Assembly: GCA_913057925.1 (NCBI GenBank)
Contig: CAJXPG010000023.1
Coordinates: 1 to 36,349 of the forward strand
Direction of reading: 5' to 3'
From: an uncultured Colwellia sp.
GTDB lineage: Bacteria > Pseudomonadota > Gammaproteobacteria > Enterobacterales > Alteromonadaceae
Length of the DNA stretch: 36,349 nucleotides
Program-made: the position numbers and the translations under genes
Notes under the pieces: generated by a model
Database searches by the model: none
Told to the model about the DNA's origin: nothing
The model's input: the letters and a program-made list of their open reading frames with translations, nothing else
Shown here: in pieces, positions 26,102 to 35,105 of the stretch
How positions within the stretch are numbered: the first letter of the stretch is position 1
Layout: every line of letters begins with the position of its first letter

Positions 26102-28450
26102 ATGATGCAACTTCACTTATTGCGCTTATTTATTTCAGCATTTTTATACTGCTCTGTCTGTTTTCTAGCGACCTTGTTAATTAACCCACAGTCAATTGTG
26201 AACTTTGTTGGCCCAGCCGCAGCACTTACCGGTGGCTTATTACTGGTTTGGCGTATTACACCAATAGTTGCCGCCCTACTAGTTACGCCTGTCGTAGCAT
26301 GGAGCTTAAACAGTTATTTTGCACTCAATGCAAATATTGCTGTAATGGTTATTGCAACGCTAGCTATTATTTTACAAGCAGCTTGGACAAAACAGCTTGT
26401 TACTCGATTTATTCGATATCAAAAATGGTTAACTTCACGAAAACACTTATTTTTCTTCCTACTTAGAATAGGCCCTATTGCGAGTTTAGTGTCGGCAAGT
26501 GCAGTGCTAATAATCGCAATGCTGGATAACCAAGTTGTTAATGGCAGTTTTTTATACACCTTTATTAATACTTGGTCGGCGAGTATGTTGATGGCGGTAT
26601 TTTTTATTCCGTTGATACTACTTTCGAAAAGCTCAGAACATATAAAGCTGACTAAACGACTATTTGTTGGTTTTACTTCAGTGCTTGGTGGCATCGCTAT
26701 TTTATTACTTTTTAAAACCTCGCAATATGAACAACAGCACTCCCGACAAGCCGTGTTTGAACAGTCAATATTAGACGTTGAGCGATTAATTAATAGTGAC
26801 TTGACTGAAGTTGGTCATCAAATCACTAGTCTTTCGGCTTTTTTTAAAGCAAGTAAACATGTCACCCTTACTGAATTTAATCTCTTTAGCGAAAGCATTT
26901 ACAGCAAAAAAGCTAGTATTAAAGCATTGGAATGGGCGCCTATCGTAGACCGTTCACAGCGACAAGCATTTGAGCAACAAGGATCTACGATGTTATCGAC
27001 AAATTATGCGATAAAAGAGCGATTGATAAGTGGCAAGCTATCCATTGCTAAGGTACGCAGCAAATATGCACCTTTACTATACATTTATCCAAGGCAGGGC
27101 AATCAACAGGCGCTAGGCTTAGATGTTTTTACTAACCCTAATCATGTTATCTCGATGCAAGAAGTTATCGAAAGTAGAGAGATTATTGCAAGTGCCCCTA
27201 TCACCTTAGTTCAAGACGAGCTTGCAAAACCTGCCATGCTATTTAGTACCGCTATCTACTCACCAAAGAAAACTACAGAAGAAGTTGGAAGTGTTAAGCA
27301 AAGAAAGCTTTCTTTACAGCAAAATGGAGAGTTAATAGGTTTTGTTGTTGCTGTTGTTCAAATAGATGAATTATTGCAAGGGTTAGCAGAGCAAAAGCAA
27401 GATAAGGTTAGCTTTTTTATTGATGACATTACCAATAAAGAGCCTATGGCTTTATTTGGCAAACAGTCACCTAGTGCTAATCGGTATACTGAAACTTTTA
27501 CCATGAATGTTTACTCGCGTATTTGGCAAGTCACCCTAGTTGAAAGCCAACCTTGGTTTAGTCAAGAAAAAAGCTGGCAAGCATGGGCCGTACTGATAGG
27601 TGGCACAATTGGCTCTGTGCTTTTTCAAATGTTAGTACTGATGATGGCAGCATACTCAAGTGAATTAAGTTTACAAGTAGACCTCAAAACACGAGCACTG
27701 ATCTCAGCTAAAGAAAAGTCTGAGCAAAAAAGTTTAGCGAAAAGTCACTTTTTAACGACATTAAATAAAGAGCTAAGAATGCCGTTATTGGCAATAAAAT
27801 CTTTTGTCGAACAATTAAAGAAAAAAGGTATTAATAATAAGCAAGTCACAGGGATTAGCCACGCGGGCAGTAATGTTGCTTTATTGTTAGATACTATGAT
27901 GGATTTATCAGATATAGAATCAGGAAAAGTCATCGCGAAAAAAGATTGTTTTGATTTTTATGGCTTTTTGCAGAGAACAGAGTCGGTATTTAAAGCCAGT
28001 AATGTCTATGAAGGAAAATCTATTTACTTCCTTATTGATGATAGTGTGCCTCACTATATCAATAGTGATGAACTTTATATCCAAAAACTGCTTAACGCAT
28101 TAATTGAAAGTGCTCACTTGATATTAAAAAGTGACGGCTTGCGACTGTCTATTAAATTGCATCAGCATAAGCAAGCGGATGCCAGTCTATTCTTTATATT
28201 ATCACCTCTAAACCCTTTAACTTCTGATAGCACAGAAGCTAATGATGAGTCGGTAATACAAAACGAACTCTCTACCAGCAGCACTGCAATGGCAATGGCG
28301 ATCAAATATAGTCAATTGTTGCAGGGTGATACTAGCTTAGGCACCTTAAGTACAGGCTCTGGGGTGTTAAGTGCCTCTATTAGGGTGACAGTATCATCAA
28401 TTGAAGAGCAAGAAGCGCATCAAAGTTTAACATTTGACTTAATGAGTTAA
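26102..28450 (+). CDS. MASE1/CHASE-like membrane sensor with degenerate histidine-kinase domain
   Basis: The 782-residue protein has an N-terminal block of membrane helices (about 5-175) resembling a MASE1 sensor, another helix at 187-204, a periplasmic CHASE-like domain (about 210-480, with ALEWAPIVDR and LGLDVFTNP), a helix at 493-517, a coiled linker, and a region aligned with HisKA and HATPase. In the dimerisation motif, FLTTLNKELRMPLLAI, the phosphoacceptor His is replaced by K556. The expected N-box reads LLNALIESAHLI without the catalytic Asn in its usual place, and no DxGxG loop is visible. It therefore looks like a pseudokinase. No response regulator adjoins it. It is divergent from tktA. 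Confidence 0.8.
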   Translation: MMQLHLLRLFISAFLYCSVCFLATLLINPQSIVNFVGPAAALTGGLLLVWRITPIVAALLVTPVVAWSLNSYFALNANIAVMVIATLAIILQAAWTKQLVTRFIRYQKWLTSRKHLFFFLLRIGPIASLVSASAVLIIAMLDNQVVNGSFLYTFINTWSASMLMAVFFIPLILLSKSSEHIKLTKRLFVGFTSVLGGIAILLLFKTSQYEQQHSRQAVFEQSILDVERLINSDLTEVGHQITSLSAFFKASKHVTLTEFNLFSESIYSKKASIKALEWAPIVDRSQRQAFEQQGSTMLSTNYAIKERLISGKLSIAKVRSKYAPLLYIYPRQGNQQALGLDVFTNPNHVISMQEVIESREIIASAPITLVQDELAKPAMLFSTAIYSPKKTTEEVGSVKQRKLSLQQNGELIGFVVAVVQIDELLQGLAEQKQDKVSFFIDDITNKEPMALFGKQSPSANRYTETFTMNVYSRIWQVTLVESQPWFSQEKSWQAWAVLIGGTIGSVLFQMLVLMMAAYSSELSLQVDLKTRALISAKEKSEQKSLAKSHFLTTLNKELRMPLLAIKSFVEQLKKKGINNKQVTGISHAGSNVALLLDTMMDLSDIESGKVIAKKDCFDFYGFLQRTESVFKASNVYEGKSIYFLIDDSVPHYINSDELYIQKLLNALIESAHLILKSDGLRLSIKLHQHKQADASLFFILSPLNPLTSDSTEANDESVIQNELSTSSTAMAMAIKYSQLLQGDTSLGTLSTGSGVLSASIRVTVSSIEEQEAHQSLTFDLMS

Positions 28451-28572
28451 TGTTATTTTTCAATATGTAAAATAATGCTTGTAAAAAAAAAGTTAATCGT
28501 ATAGTGTCTTTGCACCTGCTCATAAATAGTACAAATTAATAATAAACTAGGCAGGAACAAATAGGTAAAACA

Positions 28573-28710
28573 ATGAATAATTCATCCGAGCGCGGGTTTA
28601 AATTAACCACCGTGATTTTTGCAGTAATTATCATGGCAGTTACCGCAATGCTGAGTGGAAACTCGGTTGCAGATGACATGGATGTAGGAACAACGCAATT
28701 AGAAGAGTAG
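28573..28710 (+). CDS. Small single-span membrane protein, 45 residues
   Basis: An ATG at 28573, with AGGT nine bases upstream, opens a 45-codon frame ending TAG at 28710. The protein has a polar start (MNNSSERGFK), one hydrophobic segment (LTTVIFAVIIMAVTAML) and an acidic tail (ADDMDVGTTQLEE). It is directly followed by a strong terminator, which supports it as an expressed unit. I recognise no family. Its orientation matches the sensor gene upstream, 122 bases away. Confidence 0.65.
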   Translation: MNNSSERGFKLTTVIFAVIIMAVTAMLSGNSVADDMDVGTTQLEE

Positions 28711-28744
28711 CTTAGTCGCGATCTTTAATTGTTATGGAAAATTC

Positions 28745-28784
28745 AAGCCCCATCGTTAGCAGTAGCTGATGATGGGGCTTTTTC
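28745..28784 (+). terminator. Rho-independent terminator after the 45-residue gene
   Basis: AAGCCCCATC (28745-28754) pairs with GATGGGGCTT (28771-28780), followed by TTT. The stem is GC-rich and lies 34 bases after the small gene. Confidence 0.88.
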
Positions 28785-28877
28785 ATTTTTAGTGATTTTT
28801 ACTGAGAAAATTTGAGTGAATATACAAGCACAGTCTTTGAGGGATATTGGTTTTAGCAATATCGACAAGGTTACTTA

Positions 28878-29555
28878 TTAAAACTCAAACGTCTTGGCTG
28901 CTGTTAGCAGTATGGTGGTATCTCCGTAAGTGTCCAAATCTGTTCCTTCAACGCCTAAAGCAAAATCAAAACCTTTGAAGTGATACTGCGCTGTTACTTG
29001 CCAATGGATATAGTCTTTATCGTTTGCTTCCCAAGACCATTTTTCATCATCAAGACTCGATGAAATGTCGACGCCAGTTAAAATGGATAAATTATCTGAC
29101 ATTGGAAATGTCTGGGTGAGCATAGCAATAACATGACCCGCCCCGGTACCAAAATAATCCCAAGCGTACCAAAAATTTACACCGGTATTACCAAAGCTAA
29201 ATTTTGTCCATGCTTCAGCATAGTTATAATCAGAGCTGAAATTTGCGCCAGAGTATGTATACTGTGCGGCGCCTATATCGACATGTATATTGTCAGATAT
29301 TGCGGTGTAGTAACCTAAGTAGCCGTCAGCTTCAAGATTAGTACCTTCACCAAATTTCACGTTTGATCCCCAAACGCCAACATACAAACCATTATCAGCC
29401 GCCCAATCCAAACTAACCTGCAATGCAGGTTTTTCATTTGTTTGACTGACACCATTAAATAAGTAATCACTTACCACTGATACCGTACTTGAGGTATCAG
29501 CTAAACTTGATGAAGAATATAGGGTTATGAGTAAAATGATATTAAAAGACTTCAT
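28878..29555 (-). CDS. TorF family putative porin (outer-membrane protein)
   Basis: The 225-residue protein has a signal peptide (MKSFNIILLITLYSSSSLA, then DTSS) and a barrel-type mature part. VSDYLFNGVSQTNEKPALQ and GLYVGVWGSNVKFG match the start of the family annotated as TorF or Gcw_chp porins, small barrels widespread in marine proteobacteria. The C-terminus ends with phenylalanine (AAKTFEF), as expected for BAM-dependent insertion. Substrate is unknown. It stands alone between the 45-residue gene and tRNA-Arg. Confidence 0.85.
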   Translation of the reverse strand: MKSFNIILLITLYSSSSLADTSSTVSVVSDYLFNGVSQTNEKPALQVSLDWAADNGLYVGVWGSNVKFGEGTNLEADGYLGYYTAISDNIHVDIGAAQYTYSGANFSSDYNYAEAWTKFSFGNTGVNFWYAWDYFGTGAGHVIAMLTQTFPMSDNLSILTGVDISSSLDDEKWSWEANDKDYIHWQVTAQYHFKGFDFALGVEGTDLDTYGDTTILLTAAKTFEF

Positions 29556-29776
29556 ATTGCCTCACTAACTAGCGTTTAATGCTAGGGATGTTGTTACCAT
29601 TTCAAAAGGAATTGCTTATTGTTTAGAGAAGAGTATTAAAAATACCTTTCTCAAAAGCATAGGACAACAAAAATATTTTACCCATTAAAAGGATAAATAA
29701 CAGGGCAGAGACAAGCGTTGAAAGGGTCTCATGAGTTTACTAACTTATGTAAAATCAGAGCTTTATTTTTGGAATA

Positions 29777-29852
29777 TGGCGTCCCCACCGGGACTCGAAC
29801 CCAGAGCAGCGGCTTAGGAGGCCGCAGTTTTATCCAGTTAAACTATGAGGAC
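29777..29852 (-). tRNA. tRNA-Arg (anticodon CCT)
   Basis: Read on the minus strand, the 76 bases fold as a full cloverleaf: acceptor GTCCTCA with TGGGGAC, anticodon stem GCGGC/GCCGC around the loop CTCCTAA (anticodon CCT, reading AGG), T-arm with GGTTCGAGTCC, discriminator G and an encoded CCA. It is a lone gene, with no sign of an integrated element next to it. Confidence 0.95.
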
Positions 29853-29983
29853 ATAATTTTTTCTATTTTAATCACAATTATCAGCGTTTGTTAATATTTT
29901 TTATTAAAAAATACCCGTAATAACAAGCTAATAAGTAAAGCAATTTTAAAAAATTAAAAAAATGTTAATTATTTTCAAACTAT

Positions 29984-30011
29984 TTTACCTACCGAGACAA
30001 CTTTATATAAC
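29984..30011 (+). promoter_or_regulatory. Candidate sigma-70 promoter of the ECF sigma operon
   Basis: TTTACC (29984-29989) and TATAAC (30006-30011) are separated by 16 bases, about 70 bases before the GTG start at 30081. No ECF-type GAAC -35 element was seen, so autoregulation is not evident. Confidence 0.5.
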
Positions 30012-30080
30012 AATGAAGCTTAAGTTACTAACACGGTAACAATCACTGGGTTTAATAATAACCTCATAATAGGAGCCTTT

Positions 30081-30650
30081 GTGTTTGATAAAAGCGATGA
30101 AAAACTCGTAGCACAAGCGTTGAAAGGGAAAAAGTCTGCTTGGTTGGCGCTTGTTAAGCGTTATGAGAAGGGCATATATAACTATGCGCTTCGAATGGTG
30201 AATAACCCGGCGGATGCGATGGATCTAATGCAGGATGTTTTTATGGCGTTATTTAAAAACTTACCGACATTTCGAGGCGACAGTCCTTTTAAAGGTTGGC
30301 TATTTAAAATAGCGCATTATCGATGCCTGGAGTTTTATCGACGTAAACGTCCAATGCAATCTCTTGATGATGCGCCAGAGCAAGAAGATGCGCAAAGGTT
30401 AGGTCTAGACACCGAGTTATTGTTAAATCAGCAAAACAACTCGCTGTTACAGGCAATGCAAACCTTACCGGTAAAGCAAAAGTTAGTGGTAGAGCTGAAA
30501 TTTTTTCAACAGTGCACGTTTGAAGATATCAGCCAGCAGCTAGATATCTCAACCAATACGGCAAAATCTCAGTTATATAGCGCCTTAGATAAACTTAAAG
30601 TGCAATTAGCTGATGATCCAATCAGTAAAATAGAGGTGGAGTATGTCTGA
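30081..30650 (+). CDS. ECF-type RNA polymerase sigma factor
   Basis: The 189-residue protein has the two sigma-70 regions of the extracytoplasmic-function group. Region 2 has YNYALRMVNNPADAMDLMQDVFMALFKNL and FKGWLFKIAHYRCLEFYRRKR; region 4 has LPVKQKLVVELKFFQQCTFEDISQQLDISTNTAKSQ, the helix-turn-helix for -35 recognition. I chose the GTG at 30081 because AGGAG lies five bases upstream. Its stop overlaps the start of the next gene, a membrane protein placed where an anti-sigma factor belongs. The subgroup is not certain. Confidence 0.92.
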   Translation: MFDKSDEKLVAQALKGKKSAWLALVKRYEKGIYNYALRMVNNPADAMDLMQDVFMALFKNLPTFRGDSPFKGWLFKIAHYRCLEFYRRKRPMQSLDDAPEQEDAQRLGLDTELLLNQQNNSLLQAMQTLPVKQKLVVELKFFQQCTFEDISQQLDISTNTAKSQLYSALDKLKVQLADDPISKIEVEYV

Positions 30651-31344
30651 TAAAAAAACAGTTAATGCTCAAATGAATGAAGATGATAGAGCGATGTTTA
30701 CCGAGCAGCTTAACCAACAAGCAGCCAGTATAACTGAGCAAGAAGTGCCCAATTGGCATCGGGCACAAGCTTTTGAGCAGCATTATAACCCTGAGCAAAA
30801 TAAGCGTGAACAAAAAACAGCTATTGGTAAGTCGTTCAATTGGGAAATATGGTTTGGTGTTCCTGCATTATCCATGGCGTGTTCGGCATTGGTCATCTCG
30901 CTTGCAATGAATTTTGGTCAAGACAGCTCTATGGATAATCAAGCGTTGACTGCGTTTATCGACAAACAAGTACAAGAAAAGGTGGCAATAGAGCTGGCGA
31001 GCCAAACTAATCAACAAGTTGAAAGTTTAGTTAACTTAAAGCTAAGAGAGTTTGCCGCAGAACAACAGGTGATTTTAGCTAATTATCGCGCCGATATGAG
31101 TGCTGAGCAGCAACAAAATAACCTAAGTTTAGCGAGCTATGTAATTGGTGCATCAAGAAAAGAGCGTAAAGAAGATATGAGTGATTTTATTAACTTTATT
31201 AACGCACAGCGTAAAGATGAGCAGTTGGCTCAAAAAATCAAATTTCAACAATTAGAGCGAGAGATTGGTTATCAGCAATTGGGCTATCAGCAAAGTGGTC
31301 GCGCAGGCAAGAAAGCTACTAAGCCGATTAACTATAAAGGTTAA
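30643..31344 (+). CDS. Single-span membrane protein, candidate anti-sigma factor
   Basis: The ATG overlaps the sigma gene by 8 bases (ATGTCTGA), indicating coupled translation. The 233 residues comprise a cytoplasmic N-terminal part (about 1-66, with VPNWHRAQAFEQHY), one membrane span (about 70-90) and a long Gln/Glu-rich, coiled-coil-prone outer part (95-220) with tandem YQQLGYQQ near the end. No zinc-binding HxxxCxxC motif of ZAS-type anti-sigma factors is present, so the role rests on position and topology. I know no family name. Confidence 0.68.
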   Translation: MSDKKTVNAQMNEDDRAMFTEQLNQQAASITEQEVPNWHRAQAFEQHYNPEQNKREQKTAIGKSFNWEIWFGVPALSMACSALVISLAMNFGQDSSMDNQALTAFIDKQVQEKVAIELASQTNQQVESLVNLKLREFAAEQQVILANYRADMSAEQQQNNLSLASYVIGASRKERKEDMSDFINFINAQRKDEQLAQKIKFQQLEREIGYQQLGYQQSGRAGKKATKPINYKG

Positions 31345-31402
31345 TCCAAAACAATCACTGTGCTAAAAACAAATATCAGCATTATCCATTGAGGGGAATT
31401 AA

Positions 31403-32389
31403 ATGAAATCAATACACCAGTTAACACCGAGCAAGATACACGGTAAAAAAAGCCTAAAGACGAGCGTTAAAGCTAAAATTGCTTTGGTCAGCTCTGCACT
31501 TTTACTAGCCTTTAGTGCACATAGTGCAGATAAAAATTTTGATAATTTACATAAGCAGTTAGCGATTATGAATGACATCATGATGTCGTCAGCTAAGGTT
31601 GAACAAAACCCGAATCAAGCGTTAATTCGCTCAATTGATAGTGTTTATTTGCAAGGGCAAGGTGCTATTTTCACGGTGAAATCTGCTCATGGCGGCTCTT
31701 CCCACCGTCAATTTTTTCAAATGATTGCCCCTAAACCGCCAAAATCACCAAAAGCGCCAAAGTCGATGAAGCCACCCAAAGCACATGTTAATGAGCACGT
31801 GATTATCAGTGATGACGATGATTTTGTCTTTGATTTTTCAGAGCATGAAGATGAGTTTGATCGCGTTATTGAGATATTTGAAAGACAACGAGAAGGAGCA
31901 AGAGAGCTTCGCAGTGAACAACGTGATATTGCTTATGAAATGCGTGATATTGCTAGAGAAGTTCAAGATATTGAATACCAGTTACAGCGGGCTGAAAAAG
32001 AGAGTAAGCAAGCGTTAACCGCCGAATTAAAAAAACTAGAGCATCAGCGTGTCGCTTTAGATAAAAATAGAGCGAATATCGAGCAGAAAGTTGCTGAATT
32101 AAATAAGCAAAGAGCGCAACAAAAAATGGCACAGAATAAAGCTAGAACAGCGCACTTTGGTGCACTCAATGAAGCGCTTGTCGAAACCTTATGCTTATAT
32201 GGTAACGGGCTTCAAGCGGTACCCAGTGATGAGCATATTAGTCTGATTATAAAAGATGCGGGCGATAAGCAGCGTAGTGGCTATAAAGATCAGATAATGG
32301 TATTTAGTAAAAAGGATATCAGCGCCTGTTCAAGCAGCAAGTTAACAAGCCAAAAACTACTCGCTAAAGCAGCTAAATATCAGTTTTAG
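31403..32389 (+). CDS. Exported coiled-coil protein, third gene of the sigma module
   Basis: The 328-residue protein has a long signal peptide ending SAHSA before D43. The mature part shows a Pro/Lys-rich linker at 109-127 (repeated PPK, SPK and APK), an acidic patch at 136-153 (DDDDFVFDFSEHEDEFD), a long charged coiled coil at about 155-245 and a globular C-terminus with two cysteines (C264, C309). It follows the membrane gene by 58 bases and has AGGGG before the ATG. No family is recognised. Context suggests a periplasmic sensor or effector for the sigma/anti-sigma pair. Confidence 0.75.
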   Translation: MKSIHQLTPSKIHGKKSLKTSVKAKIALVSSALLLAFSAHSADKNFDNLHKQLAIMNDIMMSSAKVEQNPNQALIRSIDSVYLQGQGAIFTVKSAHGGSSHRQFFQMIAPKPPKSPKAPKSMKPPKAHVNEHVIISDDDDFVFDFSEHEDEFDRVIEIFERQREGARELRSEQRDIAYEMRDIAREVQDIEYQLQRAEKESKQALTAELKKLEHQRVALDKNRANIEQKVAELNKQRAQQKMAQNKARTAHFGALNEALVETLCLYGNGLQAVPSDEHISLIIKDAGDKQRSGYKDQIMVFSKKDISACSSSKLTSQKLLAKAAKYQF

Positions 32390-32420
32390 AAAGCTAAAGA
32401 TAAAGTAGCTTAACCGTTGA

Positions 32421-32453
32421 AGCCATAAGTTGTCATTGACTTATGGCTTTGTT
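32421..32453 (+). terminator. Rho-independent terminator of the sigma-factor operon
   Basis: AGCCATAAGT (32421-32430) pairs with ACTTATGGCT (32439-32448), followed by TTGTT. It lies 31 bases after the third gene of the module. Confidence 0.8.
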
Positions 32454-32629
32454 ATTTCTGGCAAGTAAGCACGGTTAAGACAAACGTTCATAGCTAGGTA
32501 GTAAGCTAAAAATAGCTTGATGAGTGCTCTGCAAGTAAGTTGGTTTTACCAAGTTTTAATTTGAGCTAATCACGCAAGCTAAATTTAGGCAGCCTCACTT
32601 TAAGCATACTCACTTCAAGCACAATGACA

Positions 32630-33628
32630 TTAATGGTAGCGTAACTCCCGCACCTTTCCCCAAAAGACCCAGTATGAGAAAACGGTGTAACTAATGATTA
32701 CTGGCACTACAACTATTGCCCCCCACAAAATAAAACTCAAAGATTCAGGTGCTGCAGCTGACTGCCAAATGGTAAGTTTACCCGGTACTATATAAGGGAA
32801 AAAACTAAAAGCTAAGCCGAAGAAACACAAAGTAAAAATAATCACAGCGCCTACAAAAGGACGCCAGCAGCCTTTATCATTAAGTGCAGGTAAATGTTTT
32901 AAATGCATTTGGCTATAGACGAATAAAGCAAAGCACAGTGCAGGTAGCGGTAAAATATATAAGGTTGTTGGCCAAGCAAACCATTTAGTAAAAACGTCGG
33001 GGTTAATTAATGGATTGACTGTTGAAACGGCTACTACACCCAAAAAGCAAATTAAACCGGTCTTTTTAGCCCAACTTACGGCTTGTATCTGTAAGGCACC
33101 TTCAGTTTTCATAATAAGCCAACATGCACCAATATAGGCATACGCGGCAGCTACACCAAACGCGCTGAGTAAGCTAAATACATAAGCTGATAAGGTACTT
33201 TCAAACCCCATAACATACATACCTAACATATACCCTTGACTCATTGCTGCTAGCAAAGATCCCGCTTTAAATACTTTATTCCAAGTCGGTTTATGGCTAA
33301 ACGCCGCTTTGGCTCTAAAATCAAAAGCAACCCCACGAAGTACTAAGCTGATAAGAAGCACTGCTGTTGGTAAGTAGAGCTCCTTAAAAATATGGCTATG
33401 CGCTGAAGGAAATGCGATTAATAGCAAGCCAATAGCTAACACCAGCCACGTTTCATTGGCATCCCAAAATGGACCAATAGAAGCAATCATGGTATCGCTA
33501 TCGTCTTTTTGCTCTAGGGGAAGCAAGATACCTATACCTAAATCAAAGCCATCTAATACTGCATATAACAATACTGAAAAACCCATTAGTGCAACAAAAA
33601 TGACTGCCAGTGAATTAGCTTCAAACAT
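32630..33628 (-). CDS. cydB: Cytochrome bd-type quinol oxidase subunit II (CioB/CydB)
   Basis: Subunit II of the terminal oxidase that reduces oxygen with quinol. The 332-residue protein is strongly hydrophobic with about eight to nine membrane spans and contains the family start LYAVLDGFDLGIGILLP and the conserved GPFWDANETWLVLAIG. Its ATG overlaps the cydA stop by 8 bases (ATGTTTGA). With 332 residues it is shorter than E. coli CydB (379) and fits the cyanide-insensitive (Cio) branch. I find no cydX-like small subunit after it. Confidence 0.95.
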   Translation of the reverse strand: MFEANSLAVIFVALMGFSVLLYAVLDGFDLGIGILLPLEQKDDSDTMIASIGPFWDANETWLVLAIGLLLIAFPSAHSHIFKELYLPTAVLLISLVLRGVAFDFRAKAAFSHKPTWNKVFKAGSLLAAMSQGYMLGMYVMGFESTLSAYVFSLLSAFGVAAAYAYIGACWLIMKTEGALQIQAVSWAKKTGLICFLGVVAVSTVNPLINPDVFTKWFAWPTTLYILPLPALCFALFVYSQMHLKHLPALNDKGCWRPFVGAVIIFTLCFFGLAFSFFPYIVPGKLTIWQSAAAPESLSFILWGAIVVVPVIISYTVFSYWVFWGKVRELRYH

Positions 33629-34991
33629 AGTTATTCTCCTTCAATGCTCTGTGAGTCACCGATTTAACTTTTTCATCATCAGTTATCTCTTCAATTTCAA
33701 CGGCCCTATTTGCCATAGTAAAAATGGTATGTAAGTAAGCGACCATTAATACCGCATATAAAATGAGGTACAGGGTAAGGGACAAAGCAACATTGCCCGG
33801 CGCAATATCAGTCGCGGCATCTTTAACGGTTAATATTCCCGTTACTAGCCAAGGTTGGCGGCCTATTTCGGTAACGTACCAACCGGCTAACGTTGCTAAC
33901 CAACCAGAGAAACTCATGGCGACAAGTATTTTCAGTAGCCACCTTGGTATGGGGTTGTTTCGCCATAGCTGTATGCGACTGAACCAAGCGACAAATAACA
34001 TCAACATGCCAACACCTACCATAATACGAAAGGCATAAAATACCGGCGCCACGGGTGGGTGATTACCTTCAAACTCATTTAAACCCTTTATTTCACCTTG
34101 AAAATCATGGGTAAGAATAAAACTAGCCATATTAGGGATCGCGATTTCTAAGTGATTCGTTTTTTGTTTTTCATCGGGAATAGCAAAGAGCAATAACGGC
34201 GCGCCTTTTTCTGTATGCCAAACACCTTCCATGGCAGCAATTTTTTGAGGTTGATGTGCCAACGTATTTAAACCATGCATATCACCAATAAAAATTTGCA
34301 GTGGTGTTAAGAACATTGCCACGGTTAATGCAATTTTTAACGTTAATTTAGGCGCTTGTTTATCATCACCTTTAAGTAATCGGTAAGCACTGATGCCTGC
34401 GACTAAAAATGCTGCAGTTAAACCTGAAGCCACCACCATATGTGATAAGCGATATGGAAATGACGGGTTAAATATTATCGCTAACCAATCAACGGGAAAG
34501 GCAACGCCATCCCGCATCACGTGACCTTGCGGAGTTTGCATCCAAGAATTAAGCGCTAAAATCCAAAAGGCAGATAAGGTTGTGCCAATAGCAACAATAA
34601 GGGTAGATAACGTATGTACTCTTGCAGAGACCCTTTTCATGCCAAATAACATAATGCCTAAAAAGCCCGCTTCAAGAAAAAAAGCAGTTAACACTTCATA
34701 GCCTAATAATGGCCCGGCAATATTACCAACCGTCTCCATGAATTTTGGCCAATTAGTGCCAAATTGAAAGGACATGGTAATGCCAGATACCACGCCAATA
34801 GCAAAAGTGATAGCGAATATTTTTACCCAAAAACGATAGGCGCGCATCCAAACGGGTTCACCTGTTTGATCAAAACGTAATTTGAAAAAAAATAAAAACC
34901 AACTTAAGGCGATGGTGATGGTAGGAAAAAGTATATGAAAGCTGATATTGGCAGCAAACTGAATACGGGAAAGCATTAGGGTTTCAAACAT
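33621..34991 (-). CDS. cydA: Cytochrome bd-type quinol oxidase subunit I, short Q-loop (CioA/CydA)
   Basis: Subunit I binds the three haems and quinol. I chose the ATG at 34991 (MFETLMLSRIQFAANISFH), which has GGAG six bases upstream and puts the haem ligand at H19, the E. coli number; an in-frame ATG at 35003 adds only four residues. H184 in YRLSHMVV corresponds to the second haem-b ligand and the Met in FRIMVGVGM to the b558 ligand; GRQPW is present. At 456 residues it lacks the long Q-loop extension of E. coli CydA (522), placing it in the short-loop CioA group. Confidence 0.94.
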   Translation of the reverse strand: MFETLMLSRIQFAANISFHILFPTITIALSWFLFFFKLRFDQTGEPVWMRAYRFWVKIFAITFAIGVVSGITMSFQFGTNWPKFMETVGNIAGPLLGYEVLTAFFLEAGFLGIMLFGMKRVSARVHTLSTLIVAIGTTLSAFWILALNSWMQTPQGHVMRDGVAFPVDWLAIIFNPSFPYRLSHMVVASGLTAAFLVAGISAYRLLKGDDKQAPKLTLKIALTVAMFLTPLQIFIGDMHGLNTLAHQPQKIAAMEGVWHTEKGAPLLLFAIPDEKQKTNHLEIAIPNMASFILTHDFQGEIKGLNEFEGNHPPVAPVFYAFRIMVGVGMLMLFVAWFSRIQLWRNNPIPRWLLKILVAMSFSGWLATLAGWYVTEIGRQPWLVTGILTVKDAATDIAPGNVALSLTLYLILYAVLMVAYLHTIFTMANRAVEIEEITDDEKVKSVTHRALKENNYV

Positions 34992-35073
34992 GACTGACTC
35001 CATTCGCCAATAACTTTTAAAATTGCTAATGGCTGTATAGTGTTATGGTTTACTCGTTTTAATTACATATAAA

Positions 35074-35101
35074 AAACGGCTAAGTTTGCACTTAGCCGTT
35101 T
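35074..35101 (-). terminator. Rho-independent terminator between the GbsR-type gene and cydA
   Basis: AAACGGCTAAG (35074-35084) pairs with CTTAGCCGTTT (35091-35101) with a T run on the minus strand, five bases after the regulator stop. cydAB therefore probably also has its own promoter in the remaining 82 bases. Confidence 0.85.
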
Positions 35102-35105
35102 CGGT

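Noticed and set aside
29626-29652. Imperfect hairpin between tRNA-Arg and the TorF-type gene as a tRNA terminator
   Set aside because: The stem has mismatches and no U-run follows on the minus strand.
29777-29852. tRNA-Arg as an integration site for a mobile element
   Set aside because: No integrase, no direct repeat of the tRNA 3' end and no foreign-looking genes were seen on either side.
32500-32629. Possible cydX small-subunit gene after cydB
   Set aside because: No short frame with a CydX-like hydrophobic start was found; only a weak 15-base duplication (32591-32620). Short-Q-loop oxidases often lack CydX.
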